Origin: an uncultured Odoribacter sp.
GTDB taxonomy: Bacteria > Bacteroidota > Bacteroidia > Bacteroidales > Marinifilaceae
Assembly: GCA_910589025.1 (NCBI GenBank)
Contig: CAJURM010000026.1
Coordinates: 1 to 22,072, forward strand
Reading direction: 5' to 3'
Length of the DNA stretch: 22,072 nt
The notes beneath the pieces were generated by a model. The model was not told the DNA's origin. It did not search any database and saw nothing but the letters and a program-made list of their open reading frames with translations. Shown here in pieces: positions 1 through 7,340 of the stretch. The translations under genes and the position numbers were made by a program. The first letter of the stretch is position 1. Each line of letters opens with the position of its first letter.

Positions 1-14
1 CCTGAAAGCGGGTG

Positions 15-47
15 CAAAGATAATACAACTATCTGCAAATATCCAAA
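15..47 (-). promoter_or_regulatory. Leftward promoter for a gene beyond the left edge
   Basis: Read on the minus strand, positions 22-15 spell TATCTTTG, a full match to the Bacteroidetes -7 consensus TAnnTTTG. TTTG at 47-44, 21 bp upstream, fits the -33 element. The promoter points out of the window, so its gene is not visible. It is divergent from the hisS promoter. The call is from motif match and spacing only. Confidence 0.45.
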
Positions 48-208
48 ATTTTCTTGTAATATTTTTTGAAAAATCTCATCACAAAAACTCAATTCGCTAT
101 AAATCAAATCCCTAAAAGAAGAAAAGAGTTGAGTAAAAGTATATGAAAAAGAAATCAGATTCCTGAGATGATACAAAAAACAGCACTATGTGCCACCGAT
201 TTTTTTTA

Positions 209-216
209 TATATTTG
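209..216 (+). promoter_or_regulatory. Probable hisS-hutH promoter (-7 box)
   Basis: TATATTTG matches the Bacteroidetes TAnnTTTG -7 consensus and lies 45 bp upstream of the hisS start, giving a leader of about 40 nt. No clean TTTG is present at the expected -33 position (only TATGTG near 187-192), so the match rests on the -7 box alone. Confidence 0.5.
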
Positions 217-261
217 TAGGCACAAAAAATACAACAGCATTTATTTAAAATTATAATATCA

Positions 262-1623
262 ATGGCACAGACTCCTTCTATTCCCAAAGGGACAAGAGAT
301 TATTCTCCGGAAATCATGGTAAAGCGTAATTATATATTCGACACCATCAAGAGCGTATTCAAACTATACGGTTATATGCCTCTTGAGACTCCGGCCATGG
401 AAAATTTATCCACATTGATGGGAAAATACGGAGACGAGGGGGACAAATTGCTTTTCAAAATACTGAATTCCGGTGATTTTCTTTCGAATATCCCGGAAAC
501 AGAGTTAGCCGGAAAAAACAGTCTGAAATTAACGAATAAAATCTCAGAAAAAGGCTTGCGTTACGACCTGACGGTACCTTTTGCCCGTTTCGTCGTTCAG
601 CATCAATCCGAAATCTCGTTCCCGTTCAAACGTTATCAGATTCAGCCCGTATGGCGTGCCGACCGACCGCAAAAAGGGCGTTACCGGGAATTTTATCAAT
701 GTGACGTTGACGTTGTGGGTAGCGACTCCCTTTTAAATGAAGTGGAACTCATTCAAATCGTAGATGAAGTATACCGCCGTTTAAAGCTAAGGGTACGCTT
801 ACTCATCAATAACCGGAAAGTGTTGGCAGGAATTGCAGAAATCATCGGTTATCCCGAAAAGCTCACGGATATTACCGTCGCTATTGACAAAATGGATAAA
901 ATCGGTATTGACAACGTCAATGCCGAACTTCGGGAAAAGGGGCTGACGGAAGAAGCTATCCTTAAATTACAGCCGATTCTCAATTTAGAAGGCGATACCA
1001 AAGAGAAATTACAACAATTACGTACAATTTTACAGAACAGTCCGACAGGACTAAAAGGCATAGAAGAACTGACCCAGGTATTCAGTTATCTGAATGAAAT
1101 GCCTCTACAGACAGAGATAAAACTGGACCTTACGTTAGCCCGGGGATTAAGTTATTACACTGGAGCCATTTTCGAAGTAAAAGCGTTGGATGCCGAAATG
1201 GGCAGTATCACCGGTGGCGGCAGATACGACGACCTCACCGGTATCTTCGGACTGAAAAATGTTTCCGGCGTCGGCATATCCTTTGGTGCCGACCGCATTT
1301 TCGATGTCATGACACAATTGGATTTATTTCCGGAAGACGCCAATACCACGACCCGCATACTCTTTGTCAATTTCGGAGAGAAGGAAGAATGTTTCTGCCT
1401 TCCCCTGCTACGCCAGTTACGCAACGAAGGCATAAACGCAGAAATCTATCCCGAAGCTGCTAAAATGAAAAAACAAATGACTTACGCCGACAGAAAGAAA
1501 ATACCTTTTGTAGCTTTAGTCGGTGAAAACGAAATCAAAGAAGGCACAGTCAGTTTAAAGAACATGAGTACCGGTGAACAAGCCAATATAAAAACAGACG
1601 AATTAGCTGTGCATTTAAAATAG
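262..1623 (+). CDS. hisS: Histidine--tRNA ligase (HisRS)
   Basis: Cytoplasmic class II aminoacyl-tRNA synthetase that charges tRNA-His with histidine using ATP. The 453-residue protein has the class II motif 2 region around residues 124-148 (RYQIQPVWRADRPQKGRYRE), the preceding YDLTVPFARF substrate-binding segment (101-110), the histidine-specific ARGLSYYTGA motif (293-302), GGGRYD (318-323) and a motif 3 block ending GISFGADRI. The C-terminal ~95 residues look like the alpha/beta anticodon-binding domain. The length is normal for the family. The ATG at 262 is preceded by an A/T-rich leader without a Shine-Dalgarno sequence, as is common in this phylum. hutH follows after 31 bp on the same strand, so co-transcription is likely. 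Confidence 0.97.
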   Translation: MAQTPSIPKGTRDYSPEIMVKRNYIFDTIKSVFKLYGYMPLETPAMENLSTLMGKYGDEGDKLLFKILNSGDFLSNIPETELAGKNSLKLTNKISEKGLRYDLTVPFARFVVQHQSEISFPFKRYQIQPVWRADRPQKGRYREFYQCDVDVVGSDSLLNEVELIQIVDEVYRRLKLRVRLLINNRKVLAGIAEIIGYPEKLTDITVAIDKMDKIGIDNVNAELREKGLTEEAILKLQPILNLEGDTKEKLQQLRTILQNSPTGLKGIEELTQVFSYLNEMPLQTEIKLDLTLARGLSYYTGAIFEVKALDAEMGSITGGGRYDDLTGIFGLKNVSGVGISFGADRIFDVMTQLDLFPEDANTTTRILFVNFGEKEECFCLPLLRQLRNEGINAEIYPEAAKMKKQMTYADRKKIPFVALVGENEIKEGTVSLKNMSTGEQANIKTDELAVHLK

Positions 1624-1654
1624 ACGTTCACATAAATAGATAAAATTCATAGCC

Positions 1655-3157
1655 ATGATACATTATATTTCTCCCGCCCCGCTAACGTTTGAAGTTATCG
1701 ACCGCATTCTGAAAAAGCAGTATCAACTTGCCCTTTCGGAAGAAAGTAAGAACCTGATCTGTGAATGTAAGGATTATCTGGATCGCAAAATAGCGGCTTC
1801 CGACAAACCGTTATACGGTATTACCACAGGATTCGGCTCTTTATGCAAAATCAGCATTTCTCCCGAAGACCTGAGCCAATTGCAAGCCAACTTAGTCATG
1901 TCACACGCTTGCAGTATCGGAACACCGATTCATCCCACCATTGTGAAACTGATGCTTTTATTAAAAGCCCATGCCTTGTCTTTAGGCAAATCGGGAGTGC
2001 AACTAGCCACAGTAGAAAGAATCATCGATATGTTTAATCACGATGTGTTGCCTGTGGTACGGGAACTCGGCTCACTCGGAGCATCAGGCGACTTAGCCCC
2101 GTTAGCCAACCTGTTCCTGCCGTTGATTAACGAAGGGGAAGTTCATTATAAAGGGGAAATCCGCCCCGCTGCCGAAGTCAATGCAGAACTTCACTGGCAA
2201 CCTGTTACTTTGGGTGCCAAAGAAGGCCTGGCTTTGCTCAATGGAACGCAATTCATGAGTTCACACGCTGTCTATGCCCTTCTCAAAGCATTCAACCTTT
2301 CAAAATACGCAGACATCATCGGTGCCATTTCCCTGGACGCATACGACGGGCGTATCGATCCGTTCCTGCCTCAGATTCATTCTGCACGGCCTCATCCGGG
2401 ACAAATCGAAACAGCCCTCAATATCCGCACTCTCCTGAAAGGCTCAGAGTTTCAGAAGAAGGAGAAAACACGGGTACAGGATCCTTATTCATTCAGATGC
2501 ATGCCCCAGGTACACGGAGCCAGCAAGGATACAATCCTGTATGTTGCGTCAGTCGTTGAGCGTGAAATCAATTCCGTAACCGACAATCCGACCATTTTTG
2601 TGGAAGACGACATGATTATTTCGGGCGGCAACTTCCACGGAGAACCGTTAGCGATGGTACTGGATTTTCTGAGTATTGCCGTTGCCGAATTGGGAAGTAT
2701 CTCCGAAAGACGTACTTACCGACTGATTTCCGGTGACCGCGGCAATATTCCGGAATTTTTGGTCGCCGATCCCGGCCTGAATTCGGGTTTTATGATTCCG
2801 CAGTATGCAGCCGCTGCAATTGTCAGTAAAAACAAACAACTCTGCACCCCCTGCTGTGTAGACTCAATTCCCTCATCCAACGAACAGGAAGACCACGTCA
2901 GTATGGGAGGCAATGCCGCTACGAAAACGGTACAGGTAATTGAAAATACGGAACGCATTCTCGCCATCGAACTGATGAATGCCGCACAAGCTATCGATTT
3001 ACAACGCCCCACCCAAACATCGCCCTATCTGGAAGAATTCCTGAAAGAATTCAGAAGTGCGGTCCCGTTCAACCATACCGACCGGGTCATGTACAAAGAC
3101 ATTGACGCTGCTACCGAATTTTTAAAGTGCGGAGATTTCTGGAATTTTGAGGAATAA
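1655..3157 (+). CDS. hutH: Histidine ammonia-lyase
   Basis: Catalyses non-oxidative deamination of L-histidine to urocanate, the first step of histidine degradation. The 500-residue protein carries the Ala143-Ser144-Gly145 triad that cyclises to the MIO electrophile, inside GSLGASGDLAPL. Other family residues are visible: catalytic Tyr54 in YGITTGFG, Asn196 in LLNG, the QDPYSFRC block (275-282), GGNFHGEP (324-331) and Glu412 in NEQEDHVSM, corresponding to Glu414 of the Pseudomonas enzyme. The selectivity pair is Ser83-His84, as in histidine lyases, rather than the pairs seen in tyrosine or phenylalanine lyases. No hutU, hutI or formimidoyltransferase gene lies nearby, so the rest of the pathway must be elsewhere. 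It probably shares a transcript with hisS and ends at the terminator at 3183-3221. Confidence 0.95.
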   Translation: MIHYISPAPLTFEVIDRILKKQYQLALSEESKNLICECKDYLDRKIAASDKPLYGITTGFGSLCKISISPEDLSQLQANLVMSHACSIGTPIHPTIVKLMLLLKAHALSLGKSGVQLATVERIIDMFNHDVLPVVRELGSLGASGDLAPLANLFLPLINEGEVHYKGEIRPAAEVNAELHWQPVTLGAKEGLALLNGTQFMSSHAVYALLKAFNLSKYADIIGAISLDAYDGRIDPFLPQIHSARPHPGQIETALNIRTLLKGSEFQKKEKTRVQDPYSFRCMPQVHGASKDTILYVASVVEREINSVTDNPTIFVEDDMIISGGNFHGEPLAMVLDFLSIAVAELGSISERRTYRLISGDRGNIPEFLVADPGLNSGFMIPQYAAAAIVSKNKQLCTPCCVDSIPSSNEQEDHVSMGGNAATKTVQVIENTERILAIELMNAAQAIDLQRPTQTSPYLEEFLKEFRSAVPFNHTDRVMYKDIDAATEFLKCGDFWNFEE

Positions 3158-3182
3158 CTTCTTTATTTTCTCCTGCTCCTAC

Positions 3183-3221
3183 AAAAAACGGAAAGTGAAA
3201 CAAAATCACTTTCCGTTTTTT
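3183..3221. terminator. Bidirectional terminator between hutH and the response regulator
   Basis: A perfect 16-bp inverted repeat (left arm 3183-3198, right arm 3206-3221) with a 7-nt A-rich loop. Each arm ends in six A or T, so a T-tract follows the GC part of the stem on either strand. It lies 25 bp after the hutH stop and directly abuts the stop codon of the opposing response regulator (3223), so it can end both converging transcripts. Confidence 0.9.
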
Positions 3222-3222
3222 A

Positions 3223-3912
3223 TTACTCTTCAATAATCAGCCGGAATCCCGAACCGTGTATATTATCTATTTTTATCTTTTCGTCCTCCTTAAAATATTT
3301 TCTCAGTTTCGTGATATACACATCCATACTCCTGGCTGTAAAATAATCATTTGTCCCCCAAATTTCCGTCAGCGCTTTGTCCCTGAGCAATAAATGGTCC
3401 CTGTATTTATATAGCAGTTCCAGCAGATGTGACTCTTTGGGAGTCAATTTTATCACCTCTTCATTTTTCGAGATGGTGCGCAATTCCGTATTGAAAAGAT
3501 ATTGACCGATCTGAATATACCGGGGTTTGGCTTCTTCGGTCTCTCCTTCACACCTGCTCAGTATAGCCCTGATTTTCAATATCAACAGTTCCGAATCAAA
3601 AGGTTTGATAATATAATCGTCAGCTCCTATTTCATAGCCGAGTTTCATATCTTCTTTCAGACTTTTGGCCGTAATATATACAAAAGGTACTCCCGGAGCA
3701 ATCTCCCGGATTTTCTTTCCCAAGGTAAAGCCATCCATCTGAGGCATCATCACATCCAGCAGACAGAGGTCATAGCGGTCTTTCCGAAAAACTTCCAGCC
3801 CTTCATTCCCATTCACACACAACGTCACATCATAATCGGACAATTCCAGATAAGATTTCAGTACCGACCCGAAACAGGGATCATCTTCCACTAATAAAAT
3901 TTTATGCGCCAT
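3223..3912 (-). CDS. OmpR-family response regulator, RprY-like
   Basis: A 229-residue two-domain response regulator acting in the cytoplasm on DNA. The receiver domain (about 3-118) has the acidic pair Asp10/Asp11, phosphoacceptor Asp53 in LLDVMMPQMDG, Thr81 and Lys103 in IIKPFD. The C-terminal winged helix (about 130-227) includes LTPKESHLLELL and ARSMDVYITKLRK, a stretch very like RprY of Bacteroides fragilis. It lies 37 bp downstream of its sensor kinase on the same strand and is the last gene of the operon. RprY-like paralogues are common in Bacteroidales, so orthology is not certain. Its targets cannot be read from the sequence. Confidence 0.93.
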   Translation of the reverse strand: MAHKILLVEDDPCFGSVLKSYLELSDYDVTLCVNGNEGLEVFRKDRYDLCLLDVMMPQMDGFTLGKKIREIAPGVPFVYITAKSLKEDMKLGYEIGADDYIIKPFDSELLILKIRAILSRCEGETEEAKPRYIQIGQYLFNTELRTISKNEEVIKLTPKESHLLELLYKYRDHLLLRDKALTEIWGTNDYFTARSMDVYITKLRKYFKEDEKIKIDNIHGSGFRLIIEE

Positions 3913-3949
3913 ACTCTGTATAATTAAATAACACCCTATATTACCATCC

Positions 3950-5512
3950 TTAAAAAATAAGTTCTATCAATGTGCCTTTATATTTTTTAGATACCAGCCT
4001 TACCGTTCCTCCATGCAATTCCACAATAGACTTCACGTAACTCAATCCCAATCCGAATCCTCTGACATCATGGAGGTTGCCTGTCGTTACACGGTAAAAC
4101 CGGTGAAATACCTTTTTCTGTGCCTCCCTGGAAATGCCGATACCCTGGTCCCGCACCCCCACAACAAACTGGCGCCCTTCCTTTCGGGTATAAACATCAA
4201 TGACAGGAGCGCCTGCGGAATATTTCACGGCATTATCCAGCAGATTGCAAATGACGTTCATCATATGCACTTCATCCGCCATCAACACAAAACCGGAGGC
4301 GTTCAATTCCAAACTTAAAGTACCTCCGGCATTCTCCACCTGCAACAAGAATGTAGCCGCCGCTTCTTCTATCAACCCGTTCATATCCACCTCCGCCTTA
4401 TTGAGAGGCAATTCCCTACGATCCAGTTTCGCCTGTTGCAGAATACGCTCCACATAAGTATTCATCCGTTCGTTTTCACTCCGGATCATATCGTTAAATT
4501 TCAAGAGCTTTTCCTGGTCTGCCAAGACTTTCTCCTTCATAATGGCAGACGTAGCCAAAGAAATCGTAGCTATCGGGGTTTTAAACTCGTGGGTCATGTT
4601 GTTGATAAAATCATTTTTCATTACCGACAACTTCTGCTGCCGCATAATCACCACGATGGTCACCACAAAGACAAACAACAAACCAAAAATGCAAAAACCA
4701 GAAGCCAGCAGCAGCCACCCCATACTCCCCACAATGACTGATTGTACGGACTCAAAGCTGACACCCAAATAATAATCTTTCGGTATATAATCGTTAGGAA
4801 ACAATGGCACATAGTAGAAATCATGCACTTCCTTGTTTTTCACCTTTTCCAGGACATCTTCCTTGGTAAGTACCTCATAGGAAAACGGAACACCTATTTT
4901 GTTTTCATGAAAGTAAAGCTTGAGTAGTTTTTGTAAATCCACCTGCATCAATCTCTGTCTTACAGAGACATTCTGTAAGTCCTTCTCCTGCATCAACCGA
5001 ATGGTCAGTTCCCGCACCTTATCTTTCATCACCTCATAGGACGCCGGGGATGAAGCTGCAGATCGCTCCACAATCTCTATCGAATTCATCGCCTGCCCCA
5101 TCAGTTCCTGTGTCTCCATTTTTGCTGTGCCTCTCTTTCCGGAAAACAGATTCTGTACCGACAGATAAGTAACTCCGCTTTTCCGTTTCGTCTCGTTCCC
5201 TTCCTGTGAAACATCATACGTATAAACCGTGGACGTTCCCTGCACACGGGGTGACATCGATGTTACCACCCGATTGTAGCTCACCTTATTCCCCACCTGC
5301 ACCTGCAATTCCATCCGGTTCACATAGCTCACATAATTTACCTCTTCCACCCGGTTAATCACCCGGTTCAGGACATCATACACCCTCGAAGAAAATCGGT
5401 TCCGCTGTTCTTCAAAAGCATGCTCTATCCACAGCCACTGCACCACAACGACGGCAGAGAAAGCAAAAAGCATAAACGCCAGCAATATCCGGATGATTAC
5501 TTTTTTTACCAT
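3950..5512 (-). CDS. Membrane sensor histidine kinase, RprX-like
   Basis: A 520-residue inner-membrane kinase with two transmembrane helices (about 7-27 and 264-290) enclosing a periplasmic sensing region of about 235 residues with no recognised fold. The cytoplasmic part starts almost at once with the H-box: His308 within FINNMTHEFKTPIATI. I see no clear HAMP linker. The ATPase domain follows, with N-box NLLDNAVKYS (423-432), G1 box RDQGIGIS (454-461), F-box FHRFYRV and G2 box GFGLGLSYVK (485-494). Size and architecture match RprX-type kinases. A DUF4369-like lipoprotein gene lies 47 bp upstream and the cognate regulator 37 bp downstream. The ATG is preceded by AGAGGA, which is folded into a small hairpin. 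Confidence 0.93.
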   Translation of the reverse strand: MVKKVIIRILLAFMLFAFSAVVVVQWLWIEHAFEEQRNRFSSRVYDVLNRVINRVEEVNYVSYVNRMELQVQVGNKVSYNRVVTSMSPRVQGTSTVYTYDVSQEGNETKRKSGVTYLSVQNLFSGKRGTAKMETQELMGQAMNSIEIVERSAASSPASYEVMKDKVRELTIRLMQEKDLQNVSVRQRLMQVDLQKLLKLYFHENKIGVPFSYEVLTKEDVLEKVKNKEVHDFYYVPLFPNDYIPKDYYLGVSFESVQSVIVGSMGWLLLASGFCIFGLLFVFVVTIVVIMRQQKLSVMKNDFINNMTHEFKTPIATISLATSAIMKEKVLADQEKLLKFNDMIRSENERMNTYVERILQQAKLDRRELPLNKAEVDMNGLIEEAAATFLLQVENAGGTLSLELNASGFVLMADEVHMMNVICNLLDNAVKYSAGAPVIDVYTRKEGRQFVVGVRDQGIGISREAQKKVFHRFYRVTTGNLHDVRGFGLGLSYVKSIVELHGGTVRLVSKKYKGTLIELIF

Positions 5513-5533
5513 AAACTATTCCTCTGAAAGAGG
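5513..5533 (-). promoter_or_regulatory. Shine-Dalgarno hairpin before the sensor kinase
   Basis: In the mRNA, the sequence at 5533-5521 folds as CCTCT-TTC-AGAGG, a perfect 5-bp stem with a 3-nt loop. Its 3' arm continues as AGAGGA, a good ribosome-binding sequence 7 nt before the kinase ATG (5512-5510). The likely ribosome site is thus within a stem. Confidence 0.45.
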
Positions 5534-5559
5534 GGAAACACCATCTTTTCACGCATATT

Positions 5560-6243
5560 TCATTGCAGCCTTTTCTCTAAAATTCTATAAAGATAACTGT
5601 TCTTATTTTCAATAGTCAATTCCTGAAACAATTGCCTCTGCACATGAACACTATCTCCCAATTCCTCTTCAATCAACACCAGCGACAATTCATGCGACAA
5701 ATTAGCCCGAACCAGTTTTTTTATATAGACATTCCGGTAATACTCATAATGTCCTTTCAGCGTAACTAAACGGGACAGTCTCTTTTCATCACTGCTTGTC
5801 CGCTTGCTTCTTCCCAGGATCCGGCTGACAGAGTGATTGATTTCTTCTAACGGGCTCTCATACTTTTCCTTTAAAAATTGCCGGAGTGCAGCATACTCTT
5901 TTTCCAGTTTTCCCCCACTTACCACAACACTGTCATTCTTTAATGCCCCATCGATACGTATGCCCTTTTTTTGATCCAGAATAAATTCCACCACCCGTCT
6001 TCCCTCTGCCTCTATCCACACTTTCGCCGGCATATCCAATGCCGGAATTCTCCATTCCACCTTTTTCGCCTGTACTTTACCAGCAATACTCAGTGTATCC
6101 GATAAAGAGGGCATAACAGCCAAAAGCCTCATTTCTCCAGCCAAATCTGTAAATTCCCCCTCCACTTTTATTTCGCTGGAACCACACCCTTGCAAAAGAA
6201 AGAGAATACCTACTCCACTCCAAAGTCTACTCACAACCCTCAT
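5560..6243 (-). CDS. Lipoprotein with DUF4369-like domain, first gene of sensor operon
   Basis: A 227-residue predicted lipoprotein. A short hydrophobic signal ends in the lipobox LLQGC with lipidated Cys20. Residues about 23-120 resemble the DUF4369 beta domain usually found in front of TlpA-type thioredoxin modules: the segment starts IKVEGEFTDLAGEM and ends near DSVVVSGGKLEKEYAALRQF. The remaining ~100 residues are helical and charged. There is no CxxC and no thioredoxin domain, so it is the N-terminal half of that architecture alone. It is the promoter-proximal gene of the operon with the RprX/RprY-like pair (47-bp gap), suggesting, by context only, an envelope accessory to the sensor. 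The protein starts at the ATG at 6243. Its exact function is unknown. Confidence 0.8.
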   Translation of the reverse strand: MRVVSRLWSGVGILFLLQGCGSSEIKVEGEFTDLAGEMRLLAVMPSLSDTLSIAGKVQAKKVEWRIPALDMPAKVWIEAEGRRVVEFILDQKKGIRIDGALKNDSVVVSGGKLEKEYAALRQFLKEKYESPLEEINHSVSRILGRSKRTSSDEKRLSRLVTLKGHYEYYRNVYIKKLVRANLSHELSLVLIEEELGDSVHVQRQLFQELTIENKNSYLYRILEKRLQ

Positions 6244-6275
6244 GCGTTCATATCATTTTAAATCACGGATATTTA

Positions 6276-6283
6276 CAAATATA
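6276..6283 (-). promoter_or_regulatory. Probable promoter of the lipoprotein/sensor operon (-7 box)
   Basis: On the minus strand this reads TATATTTG, matching TAnnTTTG, 32 bp upstream of the lipoprotein ATG. No convincing -33 TTTG is seen at the expected distance. Confidence 0.4.
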
Positions 6284-6522
6284 TTAAAATCTATAGAAAA
6301 GGCTAATAAAAAGATAGAAAAATCTTTGTAATACCTGTTAATAAGGCGCCCGTGAGGACAAAAAAGGATAGGTGAAAAAACGGGATAATGCAAAGGAAAG
6401 CGGATTTATAAAGCCGTCAGGTTTTCAAATCATTACCTGCCGAAATGTGATTTTTAACAAGTGGCACTGACATTTTCTCCTTATGGCTGTGTTTGGCTTA
6501 CAAGGTCTAACTCGCTGATACT
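6284..6522. other. Non-coding stretch at left edge of the accessory island
   Basis: Together with the gene fragments to its right this is part of a 588-bp gap between the lipoprotein gene and the HxlR gene. I find no gene in 6284-6522: all frames are short and interrupted. It probably holds the boundary between the core chromosome and the inserted mobile DNA, but I could not find a direct repeat marking an attachment site. Confidence 0.4.
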
Positions 6523-6525
6523 TAA

Positions 6526-6678
6526 TTTTGCAATCCAAAAAAGACGAGTCTGGCAAGAAGCACATTCAAAGTGCTGTTTTACGTAAACGACAGTAAAGAG
6601 AAAAACGGCATTGTCCCCATGATGGGACGAATGACAATCAAAAAAGCGAGTTGTTCAGCAATTCATTGGGACTACTGA
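6526..6678 (+). pseudogene. Fragment of a mobile-element tyrosine recombinase (N-terminus)
   Basis: An open frame without a start codon translates as NPKKTSLARSTFKVLFYVND and then SKEKNGIVPMMGRMTI. This is the characteristic opening of Bacteroidetes conjugative/mobilizable transposon integrases (the arm-DNA-binding domain). The similarity stops near 6636, and the frame ends at a stop at 6676-6678. About 35-40 residues of a normally ~400-residue enzyme survive, with no catalytic domain. A perfect TAnnTTTG (TAATTTTG, 6523-6530) lies at its front and may be the remains of the integrase promoter. The identification is from recalled family sequence patterns and should be tested by a protein search. 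Confidence 0.7.
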
Positions 6679-6782
6679 ACAGCAGCTGTTCATCTTACAA
6701 CGCCGCTGATGCGGAAACCAGTCAGGAAATGGCGGATATACTTCGCAAAAAGAAGAGACGCAAACGGGGAATGAGATTGTAA
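6639..6782 (+). pseudogene. C-terminal tail of an unidentified protein, possibly mobilization protein
   Basis: In another frame, overlapping the end of the integrase fragment, about 47 codons read KSELFSNSLGLLNSSCSSYN and continue to a strongly basic end, RKKKRRKRGMRL, before a stop at 6780-6782. There is no start codon. Proline-poor linkers ending in a Lys/Arg-rich tail are seen at the ends of relaxases and other mobilization proteins of Bacteroides elements, which would suit the neighbouring integrase fragment. That assignment is inference. The switch of frame near 6636-6642 looks like a deletion junction. Confidence 0.4.
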
Positions 6783-6831
6783 CAGCCGCAGCCCCACAGT
6801 CCGATGAATTAACACAGTTCGGCTGTAGATT

Positions 6832-7182
6832 TCATTCCTGACCATATTTTCTAACGAATAAATCTCGATTTGCTTCTCCCCATGTAATCATGGCATCAAG
6901 AATTGGCAATAGCGATTGTCCGAGTTCTGTAATGGAATATTCTGAACGTGGTGGAAGCTCGGGGTAAATGGTTTTAACAACAAGACCATCATCCACCAAT
7001 TCTTTCAATTGTAAATCGAGTACGCGCGGTGTAGCCTCAGGCAGGGCCTTGTGCAATTCACTTGGACGCATTGCAACATTGCGGAGTTCATCCAATATGC
7101 AAGACTTCCACTTAGAATCTATCAGGCTCATAGTTAGCCGGAGTGGACAGCTTAAATCGACAGGTATTTTTCTTTCGTACAT
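6832..7182 (-). CDS. HxlR-family winged-helix transcriptional regulator
   Basis: A 116-residue DNA-binding protein with the HxlR pattern: Cys12 in SCPLRLTMSLIDSKWKSCIL, the recognition region RPSELHKALPEATPRVLDLQLKELVDDGLV and the wing YPELPPRSEYSITELGQSLLPIL, ending with the family's WGE. Cys12 is the position used for thiol sensing in several HxlR/YodB/HypR proteins, so electrophile or redox sensing is plausible but not shown. It is transcribed away from an NTF2-like/flavodoxin operon across a 125-bp region carrying three inverted repeats, so that operon is its most likely target, along with itself. Confidence 0.92.
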   Translation of the reverse strand: MYERKIPVDLSCPLRLTMSLIDSKWKSCILDELRNVAMRPSELHKALPEATPRVLDLQLKELVDDGLVVKTIYPELPPRSEYSITELGQSLLPILDAMITWGEANRDLFVRKYGQE

Positions 7183-7206
7183 TTTTTCTTTTCGCTATTA
7201 CAAATG

Positions 7207-7214
7207 CAAAGGTA
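7207..7214 (-). promoter_or_regulatory. Probable promoter of the HxlR gene (-7 box)
   Basis: The minus strand reads TACCTTTG, a full match to TAnnTTTG, 25 bp upstream of the HxlR start codon. The -33 region (around 7229-7240) holds no clean TTTG but overlaps two inverted repeats, consistent with a regulated promoter. Confidence 0.5.
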
Positions 7215-7220
7215 AACATA

Positions 7221-7290
7221 ATCTCTCACAATAGAGATATACTGAAAAATAATTCAGTATATGAATAATTTTTCGGTACTTGCCTGTACC
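7221..7290. promoter_or_regulatory. Three inverted repeats between divergent genes, candidate HxlR operators
   Basis: Three perfect inverted repeats each have a 6-nt spacer: ATCTCT-cacaat-AGAGAT (7221-7238), ATATACTGAA-aaataa-TTCAGTATAT (7237-7262) and GGTAC-ttgcct-GTACC (7275-7290). The 10-bp-arm repeat is long enough to be very unlikely by chance and has the size of an HxlR dimer site. The third repeat spans the -33 TTG of the rightward promoter. Binding by the neighbouring regulator is inferred from position. Confidence 0.65.
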
Positions 7291-7310
7291 AGCATTACCC
7301 TGTAACTTTG
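7280..7310 (+). promoter_or_regulatory. Promoter of the NTF2-like/reductase operon
   Basis: TTG at 7280-7282, a 20-bp spacer and TAACTTTG at 7303-7310 together match the Bacteroidetes -33/-7 promoter well. Transcription should begin near 7317, about 24 nt before the ATG at 7341. This argues against translation starting at the TTG at 7308, which lies inside the -7 box. Confidence 0.7.
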
Positions 7311-7340
7311 CAGACGATCAATAAAAATAATAAAAACATT

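Noticed and set aside
1..261. Search for a tRNA or small RNA in the left intergenic region
   Set aside because: No cloverleaf or stable hairpin with a T-tract was found; only divergent promoter motifs are supported.
6782..6826. Inverted repeat ACAGCCG / CGGCTGT after the HxlR gene
   Set aside because: The loop is about 31 nt and no T-tract follows on the minus strand, so I did not call it a terminator.
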